Shown here: positions 1 through 5,705 of the stretch, in pieces
How positions within the stretch are numbered: the first letter of the stretch is position 1
How the letters are laid out: every line of letters starts with the position of its first letter
DNA from: an uncultured Amaricoccus sp.
Lineage (GTDB): Bacteria; Pseudomonadota; Alphaproteobacteria; Rhodobacterales; Rhodobacteraceae
Direction of reading: 5' to 3'
Assembly: GCF_937891315.1 (NCBI RefSeq)
Contig: NZ_CALAGI010000131.1
Span: forward strand, 1 to 6,313
DNA length: 6,313 nt
The notes under the pieces: model-generated
Seen by the model: the letters and a program-made list of their open reading frames with translations, nothing else
Databases searched by the model: none
What the model was told of the DNA's origin: nothing
Program-made: the position numbers and the translations under genes

Positions 1-1
1 G

Positions 2-541
2 GCGCTCGGCCTCGACCCGGCGCGCGACCTGGCCGCGGTGGTGCTGACCCACTTCCACCATGACCACACCGGTGGCCTCGACCACTTCCCGCATACCCGC
101 GTCATCGGCCCGCGGGAGAACTACGCGGTCTCGACCGGGATCAAGGGCATGATGATGGGCTGCCTGCCCCAGCGCTGGCCGGTCTGGCTGAAGCCGGAGC
201 TCGTCGATATGGATGGCCTGGCCGTCGGACCATTCCCGGCCTCGCACGCGCTGACCACGGATGGCCGCGTGCTGCTGGTGCCGACGCCGGGTCACGTGGC
301 GGGGCATTGTTCGGTCGTGGTGCTCGACGACGACATCACCTGGTTCCTCGCCGGCGACGCCACCTATTCGCAGGAGAACCTGCGGGTCGGGGCGACCGAT
401 GGCGTGACGAACGACCCGGAGACGGCCCGCGCGACACTCGCCCGGATCCGGGAGTTCGCCCATACGCGGCCGACCGTGATCCTGCCGGCCCACGACCCCG
501 ACGGCCCCCGCCGGCTGGCGGCGCGCGAGGTCTTCTCGTGA
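2..541 (+). CDS. MBL-fold hydrolase, N-acyl-homoserine lactonase-like (5' partial)
   Basis: The reading frame is open from the left edge, so the N-terminus and start codon lie outside the window; 179 residues are visible. The metallo-beta-lactamase signature HFHHDH (HxHxDH) is at visible residues 17-22. It is followed by the third metal histidine in TPGH (residue 98), the bridging aspartate in AGDATY (Asp119) and the last histidine in LPAHD (His164), so the di-metal site looks complete. A tyrosine sits three residues after the bridging aspartate (Tyr122). This matches the Asp-x-x-Tyr arrangement of AiiA-type lactonases, where the tyrosine contacts the lactone, and the following SQENL resembles the family's T-x-E-N segment. 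Known members open the lactone ring of acyl-homoserine lactones or of gamma-butyrolactone. The fold is clear, but the substrate is inferred; another lactonase or esterase of the MBL superfamily is possible. No luxI or luxR gene is in view. Confidence 0.88.
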   Translation, partial: ALGLDPARDLAAVVLTHFHHDHTGGLDHFPHTRVIGPRENYAVSTGIKGMMMGCLPQRWPVWLKPELVDMDGLAVGPFPASHALTTDGRVLLVPTPGHVAGHCSVVVLDDDITWFLAGDATYSQENLRVGATDGVTNDPETARATLARIREFAHTRPTVILPAHDPDGPRRLAAREVFS

Positions 542-615
542 TCTGAGCGCGCGCCTCGGCGTCCGGTGCCGGACACCGATGATATCCGATCCTTCGCGGC
601 GGTGCTTCGACCAGC

Positions 616-816
616 GTGGCGATCGTCACCAGAATCGAACCCGACCGGCGGTCTTGTCCGGCCGAGTCCTGCCACCAGGATTGCCTGACGCTGAATCCGG
701 ATCAGCCCTGCATCGTCCGCGACGACCCGCCGAAGATCGCGAATCTCAAGCGCCTGTTCCCCGACCTCTATCGAGACGACCCCGCGCCGGTGTCGGAGGC
801 CGGGCTCTCGAACTGA
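616..816 (+). CDS. Small cysteine-containing protein of unknown function
   Basis: This is a 66-residue ORF starting with GTG, the only usual start codon in a frame that opens after a TGA at 580-582. About 85 percent of its third codon positions are G or C by my count, which is typical of real genes in this window. The overlapping minus-strand frame lacks that bias, so this strand is the more likely coding one. The product has four cysteines, three in a tight cluster (C-x4-C-x3-C at residues 14-23) and one at residue 32, followed by an acidic and proline-rich tail. It has no signal peptide or membrane segment. The clustered cysteines could bind a metal, but I do not recognise the family. No convincing Shine-Dalgarno precedes the GTG, which weakens the call. 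It lies 74 bases after the lactonase-like gene on the same strand and could be cotranscribed. A small hairpin (stems 818-822 and 826-830) follows the stop. Confidence 0.45.
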   Translation: MAIVTRIEPDRRSCPAESCHQDCLTLNPDQPCIVRDDPPKIANLKRLFPDLYRDDPAPVSEAGLSN

Positions 817-898
817 AGGGCGAAACGCCCCCGAACGGCTGGCACGCATCGAAGCCGCGCTTGCCGCGTTCGCGAATGGTCGGGGCGCCGCATGAATG

Positions 899-934
899 CG
901 CCGCGACGGCGAAAACGGTGTTCGCGTCGCGGCG
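899..934. terminator. Strong hairpin between convergent genes, probable bidirectional terminator
   Basis: An inverted repeat pairs 899-908 with 925-934 (10 bp). After a single bulged base at 909 it continues with 910-913 pairing with 921-924 (4 bp), leaving a 7-base loop at 914-920. It starts five bases beyond the cysteine synthase stop codon and lies between genes running toward each other, where a bidirectional terminator is expected. Neither side has a clear T-run, so intrinsic termination is inferred from stem strength and position; the hairpin could also act as a 3' mRNA stabiliser. Confidence 0.55.
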
Positions 935-939
935 GGACG

Positions 940-2016
940 TCAGCCGAGCTGGAAGCCCGGGGTGGATTTCGAGATCTCGAGCTCGGCCTCGTTCATGTCG
1001 GCGCCGAACGGCTCGAAGAGCGGGGTCGAGAGGTAGCGCTCGCCCGTGTCGGGCAGCATGACGAGCAGGACCGAGCCCTCGGGCGCCGTCTCGGCCACCT
1101 TCATCGCCACCGCGAGCGTCGAGCCCGCCGACACGCCGGCGCAGATGCCCTCCTCGGCCGCGAGGCGCCGCGCCCAGGCCATGCCTTCGGCGCCGGGGAC
1201 CGGGATCAGCGTGTCATAGCCGCCGGTGTCCAGCGCCTCCTGCAGCACGCTCGGGATGAAATCCGGGGTCCAGCCCTGGATCGGATGCGGCTCGAAAGCC
1301 GGATGGGTGGCCGAGGGGCCGCCGTCGGCGCTCCGCTCCTGAACGATGCCGGACCCGACGAGCTGGGCGTTCGCCGGCTCGGACAGGATGATCTTCGTCT
1401 CCGGCCGCTCGCGCCGCAGGACGCGCGCCACACCCGAGACGGTGCCACCCGTGCCGTAGCCGGTGACGAAATAATCGAGCCGCGACCCGGCGAAATCGGC
1501 GATGATCTCGCGGCCGGTCGTCGCCTCGTGAATGTCGGCGTTGGCGTCGGTCTCGAACTGCCGGGCCAGGAACCAGCCATTCTTCTCGGCCAGTTCCTTG
1601 GCCTTGAGATACATGCCGAGGCCCTTCTGCGCGCGCGGGGTCAGGATTACCCTGGCCCCGAGATAGCGCATCATCTGGCGCCGCTCGACCGAGAAGCTGT
1701 CGGCCATGGTGACGACGAGCGGATAGCCCTTGGCCGCGCAGACCATGGCAAGGCCGATGCCGGTATTGCCGCTGGTCGCCTCGACCACGGTCATCCCCGG
1801 CTTCAGTTCGCCGCGCCGTTCCGCGTCCTCGATGATGTTGAGCGCGAGGCGATCCTTGACGGAGGCCGCCGGATTGAAGAACTCCGCCTTCACATAGACG
1901 GTGACATGTGGGGGCGCGATCCGGTTCAGCCGCACCACCGGCGTGTCGCCCACCGTGTCCACGATGCTGTCGTAAAGCCGCCCGCGGCCTTCGGTCTTTC
2001 TCGTTTCGCCAGCCAT
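940..2016 (-). CDS. cysK: Cysteine synthase / O-acetylserine sulfhydrylase family (PLP-dependent)
   Basis: The 358-residue product is a fold-type II PLP enzyme of the cysteine synthase family, which makes L-cysteine from O-acetylserine and sulfide in the cytoplasm. The PLP lysine is Lys54 in NPAASVKDR. The substrate-binding loop TSGNTG is at residues 81-86, the phosphate-binding GTGGT at 188-192, and the C-terminal part carries GVSAGST and LPDTGERYLSTPLF, typical of CysK. The start at 2016 is preferred because GGGAGG lies 8 bases upstream; an in-frame ATG at 2070 has no ribosome site. The protein is somewhat longer than classical CysK. It departs from it at two points: QFETDANADIH replaces the usual QF-x-NPANP segment, and extra residues lie between the GSG segment and HPIQGW. 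The reaction is therefore confident at family level, but the natural sulfur donor or acceptor is less certain. It appears monocistronic, with an AT-rich leader upstream. Confidence 0.9.
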   Translation of the reverse strand: MAGETRKTEGRGRLYDSIVDTVGDTPVVRLNRIAPPHVTVYVKAEFFNPAASVKDRLALNIIEDAERRGELKPGMTVVEATSGNTGIGLAMVCAAKGYPLVVTMADSFSVERRQMMRYLGARVILTPRAQKGLGMYLKAKELAEKNGWFLARQFETDANADIHEATTGREIIADFAGSRLDYFVTGYGTGGTVSGVARVLRRERPETKIILSEPANAQLVGSGIVQERSADGGPSATHPAFEPHPIQGWTPDFIPSVLQEALDTGGYDTLIPVPGAEGMAWARRLAAEEGICAGVSAGSTLAVAMKVAETAPEGSVLLVMLPDTGERYLSTPLFEPFGADMNEAELEISKSTPGFQLG

Positions 2017-2024
2017 TGACAGAT

Positions 2025-2030
2025 CCTCCC
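2025..2030 (-). promoter_or_regulatory. Shine-Dalgarno site deciding the cysK start
   Basis: On the minus strand this reads GGGAGG, 8 bases before the ATG at 2016. It favours that start over the in-frame ATG at 2070, which lacks a purine-rich site. Confidence 0.75.
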
Positions 2031-2116
2031 GTTCGCGCCCGTCGGGGCCACATGGCGCCCTACCTAGCATGGGCGGAAGGTCTGCTTCCAGAGCGGAGTC
2101 CTGCCAAGCAGAGCTA

Positions 2117-2180
2117 ATTCACCCGCCTAGCAGATTGATCTTTCTATATTTATTGTCCGCAGGAGAATTTTCATCCAGCC
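2117..2180 (-). promoter_or_regulatory. AT-rich leader upstream of cysK, probable promoter region
   Basis: This stretch is clearly poorer in G and C than the flanking genes and lies about 100 to 165 bases upstream of the cysK start, just beyond the end of the L,D-transpeptidase gene. On the minus strand it includes ACAATAAATATAGAAAG, which could hold a -10 element. I cannot identify a matching -35 hexamer with proper spacing or a known operator, so only the general location of the promoter is inferred. Confidence 0.35.
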
Positions 2181-2191
2181 GGGATATCGCC

Positions 2192-2842
2192 CTAGCGGAC
2201 GATGACCCGCGCGCCCCTCGGCACCCGATCATAGAGGTCGACGACGTCCTGGTTCAGCATGCGGAAGCAGCCGGAGGAAGCGGCGCGGCCGATGCTGCCC
2301 GGCGCGTTGGTGCCATGGATGCGATAGCCCGAATCCCGGTCCCCGAAGTAGATATAGAGCGCGCGCGCCCCGAGCGGATTGCTCGGCCCGCCCGGCATTC
2401 CGTCCTTCCAGCGCGCCAGCGACGGGTCGCGGGCGATCATCTCCGGTGGCGGCGTCCAGGTTGGCCAGCGGGCCTCGCGGGCGATCCGGCCGTCGCCGGT
2501 CCAGCCGAACCCCTCCTTGCCGATCGAGATGCCGTAGCGCAGCGCCATGCCGTCCGGCTCGACCAGATAGAGGAAGGGGCCTTTGGTATCGATCACGATG
2601 GTGCCCGGCGCCTCCTTGGTCTCGAAGGGCACGCGGTTTCGAAGCAGCGCGGGATGGAACGCGGCGACGTCGATCGCCGACAGCATCCGGTTGCCATCGG
2701 CCCGGGCGGCGTAGAACGCGGGATCGGTGGCTTCGGCGGTCGGCGGCGGCGGGGTCGTCACCGCCGCCATATCCTCGGCGACGCAGCCTTGGAGCACCAG
2801 CAGGGACGCCAGCAACGCGGCGCGGCTTCTCGCGACAATCAT
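2192..2842 (-). CDS. L,D-transpeptidase (YkuD domain) lipoprotein
   Basis: The 216-residue product starts with a short signal peptide (basic residues 5-7, hydrophobic 8-17) ending in a lipobox LQGC, so Cys20 is the probable lipidated residue. Valine rather than aspartate follows it, which fits outer-membrane sorting in bacteria with a Lol system. A proline/threonine-rich linker (about 28-40) leads into the YkuD catalytic domain (about 79-215). The active-site signature is complete: His176 in YRIHGTN and SSGCFRM at 189-195 with nucleophile Cys192 and Arg194. Known family members form 3-3 peptidoglycan cross-links or attach outer-membrane proteins to peptidoglycan in the periplasm; which of these applies here cannot be told. 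The ATG at 2842 is preceded by a moderate GGGTGG site about 7 bases upstream. Neighbouring genes on both sides are more than 140 bases away, so it is probably transcribed alone. Confidence 0.9.
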   Translation of the reverse strand: MIVARSRAALLASLLVLQGCVAEDMAAVTTPPPPTAEATDPAFYAARADGNRMLSAIDVAAFHPALLRNRVPFETKEAPGTIVIDTKGPFLYLVEPDGMALRYGISIGKEGFGWTGDGRIAREARWPTWTPPPEMIARDPSLARWKDGMPGGPSNPLGARALYIYFGDRDSGYRIHGTNAPGSIGRAASSGCFRMLNQDVVDLYDRVPRGARVIVR

Positions 2843-2863
2843 GACAAATCCACCCGTTGCGCA

Positions 2864-2892
2864 ACTAGACCAAATTCGTACCGCGCGAACAA
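2864..2892 (-). promoter_or_regulatory. Candidate promoter of the L,D-transpeptidase gene
   Basis: On the minus strand, TTGTTC (2887-2892) and TCTAGT (2864-2869) are separated by 17 bases and lie just upstream of the gene. Both hexamers are imperfect matches to the housekeeping consensus, so the call rests mainly on spacing and position. A 10-bp palindrome GTTGCGCAAC (2856-2865) overlaps the -10 element and could be an operator. Confidence 0.3.
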
Positions 2893-2914
2893 GCGACTCG
2901 GCCGCGTGAGTCGC
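2893..2914. repeat. Inverted repeat abutting the candidate -35 element
   Basis: GCGACTC at 2893-2899 pairs perfectly with GAGTCGC at 2908-2914 across an 8-base spacer. It sits directly upstream of the candidate -35 hexamer and downstream of the oxidoreductase gene. It could be a regulator binding site or a second terminator hairpin for the preceding gene. There is no T-run on the minus-strand exit side. Confidence 0.4.
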
Positions 2915-2971
2915 GCGTGTCTTCCTGACTAGGGGCGATTTCCTTCTGAAATGCGAAGAGGGCCGATTTCT

Positions 2972-2990
2972 TCGCCGCTATTCGCGGCGA
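2972..2990 (-). terminator. Hairpin directly after the oxidoreductase gene, possible terminator
   Basis: TCGCCGC (2972-2978) and GCGGCGA (2984-2990) form a 7-bp GC-rich stem with a 5-base loop, immediately beyond the stop codon at 2991-2993. The minus-strand exit continues AGAAATCGG without a T-run, so it may terminate weakly or serve as a 3' end stabiliser. Confidence 0.4.
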
Positions 2991-3962
2991 TCAGGCCGGT
3001 CCGGCCGCCTCGTAGATCATGTCGATCATCCGCTGATTCCCGCGCGAGAATTCCAGCGGACAGGGGAATGGCGCCCCGTCCAGCACCGTCGCGTTGAAGG
3101 CGTCGATCTGGGACTTGTAGTGGTCGGACCGCGGAAACCGCTCCAGCACCGTGACCCGGTCCGAGGCGCGCAGCTCCAGCACCGCGTCGTCGTAGGCGCC
3201 GGGGTTGAAGCCCGCGCGCACGGTCAGCCACCCATCATCGCCGTGGAAGGTCATCACCTGCCGCCCGGCCATGCGCATCGAAACATAGAAATCGAGGTGA
3301 AATTCCGGGAACCGCGCCCAGACCCGGGCGGTGGCGTCGATGCCCATGTCCCAGTCGATCTCGGCCTTGACCGCGACCGGTTCCGCGCCGGTGACGAAAC
3401 GCGTGGTGACCGACGGATAGACCCCGATGTCGCGCAGCGCGCCGCCGCCCTGCTCCGGGCGATTGCGGATGTTGGCTTCGTCGCGCAGCATGAAGCTGAA
3501 GGCGCCCTGCGCGTGGCGCAGCGGCCCGATCGCGCCCTCCGCGATCAGCGCCCGCGCCCGCGCCCATTGCGGATGGTGGGTCACCATGAAGGCCTCGGCG
3601 GCGAGCAGCCCGGTCCGGTCGCGGAGCGCGATCAGGTCGTCGATCTCGCCGGCGCGGAGCGCGATCGGCTTCTCGCAGAGCACATGCTTGCCGGCTTCGA
3701 GGCATTTCGTGGTCCATTCCACATGATCGCGGTTCGGCAGCGGGATATAGACCGCGTCGATGTCCGTATCCGCCAGCAGCGCCTCGTAGTCGCCGTGAAG
3801 GCGCACATCCGGATAGGGCGCGGCCAGCGCCTCGGCCTTGCCGGGCGTGCGGCTCGCGACGGCCACCAGCCGGCCCCGGTCGCTGATATGGATCGCCGGC
3901 GCCACCCATTCCCGCGCGATCTTCGCCGCGCCGAGGATACCCCACCTCACGAATTCCGCCAT
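2991..3962 (-). CDS. Gfo/Idh/MocA family NAD(P)-dependent oxidoreductase
   Basis: The 323-residue product has the usual size and two-domain plan of this family. An N-terminal Rossmann fold starts with WGILGAAKIA (residues 7-16, glycine-rich dinucleotide loop), and the family signature CEKPIAL is at 96-102 with the conserved lysine Lys98. The C-terminal alpha/beta domain holds EAFMVTHHPQW (123-133) and GGGALRDIGVYP (172-183), whose aspartate and tyrosine correspond to the substrate-side motif of the family. The best family-level resemblance is to the branch with dihydrodiol dehydrogenase, glucose-fructose oxidoreductase and NADP-dependent xylose dehydrogenase. It probably oxidises or reduces a sugar, sugar derivative or diol in the cytoplasm; there is no Tat or Sec signal. 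The start at 3962 is supported by a strong GGGGGGAGG 5 bases upstream. No sugar transporter or kinase lies nearby, so the substrate is not suggested by context. Confidence 0.9.
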   Translation of the reverse strand: MAEFVRWGILGAAKIAREWVAPAIHISDRGRLVAVASRTPGKAEALAAPYPDVRLHGDYEALLADTDIDAVYIPLPNRDHVEWTTKCLEAGKHVLCEKPIALRAGEIDDLIALRDRTGLLAAEAFMVTHHPQWARARALIAEGAIGPLRHAQGAFSFMLRDEANIRNRPEQGGGALRDIGVYPSVTTRFVTGAEPVAVKAEIDWDMGIDATARVWARFPEFHLDFYVSMRMAGRQVMTFHGDDGWLTVRAGFNPGAYDDAVLELRASDRVTVLERFPRSDHYKSQIDAFNATVLDGAPFPCPLEFSRGNQRMIDMIYEAAGPA

Positions 3963-3967
3963 CCGCG

Positions 3968-3976
3968 CCTCCCCCC
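3968..3976 (-). promoter_or_regulatory. Strong Shine-Dalgarno site of the oxidoreductase gene
   Basis: On the minus strand this reads GGGGGGAGG, 5 bases before the ATG at 3962, and fixes the start. The remaining 98-base gap to the protease gene shows no clear promoter or terminator; only 4 to 5 bp inverted repeats are visible there. Confidence 0.7.
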
Positions 3977-4060
3977 GTTGCGCGGACGATAGTCGCGGCG
4001 ACCCTGATGATCAAACAGGGGATCGTTTCGCTCGAACGAGGCTCCGTTTCGGGACGGTCT

Positions 4061-5527
4061 TCAGAGCAGGAAATCGGCGGCGGAATAGGCCGCGGCGCGG
4101 ATGGCGCCGTCATGGATCGTTACTTCGAATTCCACCGCCGCGTCCGAATCGACGTTGCCCCGCACATAGGTGATGTCGCCCACATCGACGAGCCAGAGAT
4201 GTCCCTTGTCATGCGAGGTTCCGAACACGAACGCCTGATCGCCGGAACGCGTGGTATTCGCGTCGATGCCGCGCAGGTCGAAGCGGTCGCCCGCCGCGGC
4301 GCCCGCGCCCTCGAACGCCACCGCGCCGCCACCCGCGCAGACCCGGTCCGCCATGCCCGAGCGCGAATCGCTGCCGGACAGGAAGCGGAAGACATCCCGA
4401 CCCTCGCCGCCAATCAGCAGATCGCCACCCTCGCCGCCGACCAGACAATCGTCGCCGTCATTGCCGACCAACCGGTTGTTCGCCTCGTTGCCGATGATCC
4501 GGTCGTCGCCGGAGCCCCCCAGCGCCCGCTCGATCAGCGACCGTTCGTCGCCGCGATAGAGCAGCGCATTGAAGATATTGCCCTGTGCATGACCGTCGTT
4601 CGCCCCGCCACCCAGATCGGCGAGTTGCGCGCTGGAGAACACCGAGGACTTGCCGGCGCGCAGGTCGAGGCGGAGGTCGGTGGAATAGGCGGAGAGATCA
4701 TAGGTATCCGTGCCGCCGCCGTCCCAGATCGTCGCGAAGACGCGATTGGCGACGGGCGTGATGCCGGCCGAGCCATCGACATAGGTGATGCCCGAGTTCG
4801 GGCGCCAGCTGTAGGTGGTGTTTCCGGAATTGGTCGTGAAATCCGCGCCATACATGTGCTGGAGCGCGGCGATGTCGAGCATCATGTAGCTCTGCGGCGC
4901 GCCGGCATCCTCGAACTCGTAGTTGGAAGCCGCCGCCCCCACGAACGAGCGATAGCTCATCACGCTGAACTCGACGGAATCGTGGGCGACGCCGAGCTTG
5001 CCGAAACCCGTGGTTTCGTGCGCGTGCTTCAGGCCGAGCGCGTGCCCGGTCTCGTGCAGGAGCGTGAAGAAATCGTAGTTGCCGGCGACCGGCGAGCCGC
5101 CCGACCTGCCGAGCCAGACGTCGCCGCCGATGCCGGGGCTCGGCTTGTACGCATAGGCCGTGGCGGTGTCGCTGGTCCGGGCATAGAGCAGGTCGCCGGC
5201 GCCGCTGCCGGCTCCGGCATAACTCACCGACAGCCGGGTGAAACCCTCTACCGTGAAGCCCGCGTGCGCCACCCGCGCTCCCGTCCCGTCCGCGTCGAGC
5301 ACGGAGCGAACCATGCCGAGCTGTGTCGAGGAGAGGCGCGCGAAATGTTGGAGATGCGCGGAAATCCCGTTGCCATCGAGATCGCTGTCATAGCCCGGTC
5401 CATAGTCGGCGGGGGTATTCGGATCGCTGTAGGTGATCGCACCGCTGATCCAGCGAACCCCGGAGAGCAATCCGTCCAGCAACTCGCCGGACCGGCTGAC
5501 CGAACCCGCCCTCGCACTCGCGCTCAT
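4061..5527 (-). CDS. Serralysin-type secreted metalloprotease (peptidase M10) with RTX repeats
   Basis: The 488-residue product matches full-length serralysins, zinc endopeptidases exported directly to the outside by type I secretion. The zinc motif HETGHALGLKH (HExxHxxGxxH) is at residues 158-168 and the Met-turn SVMSY at 188-192. The LDIAALQHMYGA segment (217-228) leads into the C-terminal half. About five glycine/aspartate-rich nonapeptide repeats that bind calcium span 337-382. A further C-terminal domain with GDQAFVFG and VRGNVD segments ends in AADFLL, resembling the hydrophobic tail of type I secretion signals. There is no N-terminal signal peptide, as expected. The ATG at 5527 is chosen because GGAGGAGG lies 5 bases upstream; a GTG two codons earlier touches that site. 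Two cysteines (Cys361 and Cys397) are unusual for RTX proteases. No ABC transporter, membrane fusion protein or inhibitor gene is in the window, so the export machinery must be elsewhere. Confidence 0.93.
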   Translation of the reverse strand: MSASARAGSVSRSGELLDGLLSGVRWISGAITYSDPNTPADYGPGYDSDLDGNGISAHLQHFARLSSTQLGMVRSVLDADGTGARVAHAGFTVEGFTRLSVSYAGAGSGAGDLLYARTSDTATAYAYKPSPGIGGDVWLGRSGGSPVAGNYDFFTLLHETGHALGLKHAHETTGFGKLGVAHDSVEFSVMSYRSFVGAAASNYEFEDAGAPQSYMMLDIAALQHMYGADFTTNSGNTTYSWRPNSGITYVDGSAGITPVANRVFATIWDGGGTDTYDLSAYSTDLRLDLRAGKSSVFSSAQLADLGGGANDGHAQGNIFNALLYRGDERSLIERALGGSGDDRIIGNEANNRLVGNDGDDCLVGGEGGDLLIGGEGRDVFRFLSGSDSRSGMADRVCAGGGAVAFEGAGAAAGDRFDLRGIDANTTRSGDQAFVFGTSHDKGHLWLVDVGDITYVRGNVDSDAAVEFEVTIHDGAIRAAAYSAADFLL

Positions 5528-5532
5528 CGCCA

Positions 5533-5540
5533 CCTCCTCC
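5533..5540 (-). promoter_or_regulatory. Shine-Dalgarno site deciding the serralysin start
   Basis: On the minus strand this reads GGAGGAGG, 5 bases before the ATG at 5527. The upstream in-frame GTG (5531-5533) overlaps the site and cannot use it. Confidence 0.8.
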
Positions 5541-5572
5541 AGAACAGAAGGTCAGCGATACCGCGCGCAGCA

Positions 5573-5657
5573 TTGACAGATATTTAAAGCTATGTCCGAA
5601 TAGTTATTAAAAATGTTCGATAGTTCTATTACAATTCAATCCAATACAATTCAGGAA
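5573..5657 (-). promoter_or_regulatory. AT-rich regulatory island upstream of the serralysin gene
   Basis: About 85 bases at roughly 27 percent GC by my count stand out sharply from the surrounding GC-rich DNA, in the gap between rpoH and the protease gene. The island holds an imperfect dyad GACA-N14-TGTC (5575-5596, about 8 of 11 half-site positions matching), two related segments on the minus strand (AATAGAACTATCGAAC and AATAACTATTCGGAC), and a CAATN tandem repeat. It very likely carries the protease promoter, but no pair of hexamers stands out. Its length and repeats suggest regulated transcription. Confidence 0.5.
5632..5653. repeat. Tandem pentanucleotide repeat (CAATN)4
   Basis: On the + strand the sequence reads CAATT CAATC CAATA CAATT CA, four consecutive 5-base units. 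It also contains a 9-bp direct repeat TACAATTCA at 5630-5638 and 5645-5653, 15 bases apart. It lies at the upstream edge of the AT-rich leader of the protease gene. Confidence 0.7.
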
Positions 5658-5658
5658 A

Positions 5659-5698
5659 CGGTCATTGACCGGGGGCCGGGCGCCTCTGCCACCCGGCC
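5659..5698 (-). terminator. Probable rpoH terminator region with two hairpins
   Basis: Beyond the rpoH stop, GGCCGGG (5674-5680) and CCCGGCC (5692-5698) form a 7-bp GC stem with an 11-base loop. Next, in rpoH direction, comes the palindrome CGGTCA-N-TGACCG (5659-5671), which can fold with a 4-bp stem and is followed on the minus strand by TTTCCTG. The combined structure, a short T-run and the position support termination, though the T-run is weak. Confidence 0.5.
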
Positions 5699-5705
5699 AG
5701 GTCCA

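Noticed and set aside
364..849. Minus-strand open frame of 161 residues overlapping the lactonase-like gene and the small ORF
   Set aside because: It is Arg/Ser/Gly-rich and motif-free, lacks GC bias at its own third positions in the overlap with 616-816, and overlaps a clear MBL gene.
2075..2089. Small inverted repeat GGAAG-N5-CTTCC upstream of cysK
   Set aside because: A 5-bp stem is expected by chance in a window of this size and has no supporting context such as a T-run or known operator.
892..2932. Long + strand open frames at 892-2019 and 2069-2932
   Set aside because: They lie antisense to cysK and the L,D-transpeptidase gene, both of which have complete family motifs and ribosome sites. 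The frames are rich in Arg, Ala, Gly and Asp with no recognisable domain, as expected of GC-rich antisense shadows.
4011..4060. Possible terminator after the serralysin gene
   Set aside because: Only 4 to 5 bp stems with mismatched flanks can be drawn, and there is no T-run following any of them.
5573..5578. Perfect TTGACA on the + strand
   Set aside because: No -10-like hexamer lies at 16-18 bases, and no + strand gene follows; it falls in the AT-rich leader of a minus-strand gene.
3120..5587. Long + strand open frames at 3120-3992 and 4007-5587 (290 and 526 residues)
   Set aside because: They are antisense to the oxidoreductase and serralysin genes and have low-complexity Arg/Ala/Gly/Ile-rich translations without motifs. 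Their length comes from scarce stop codons in GC-rich DNA.
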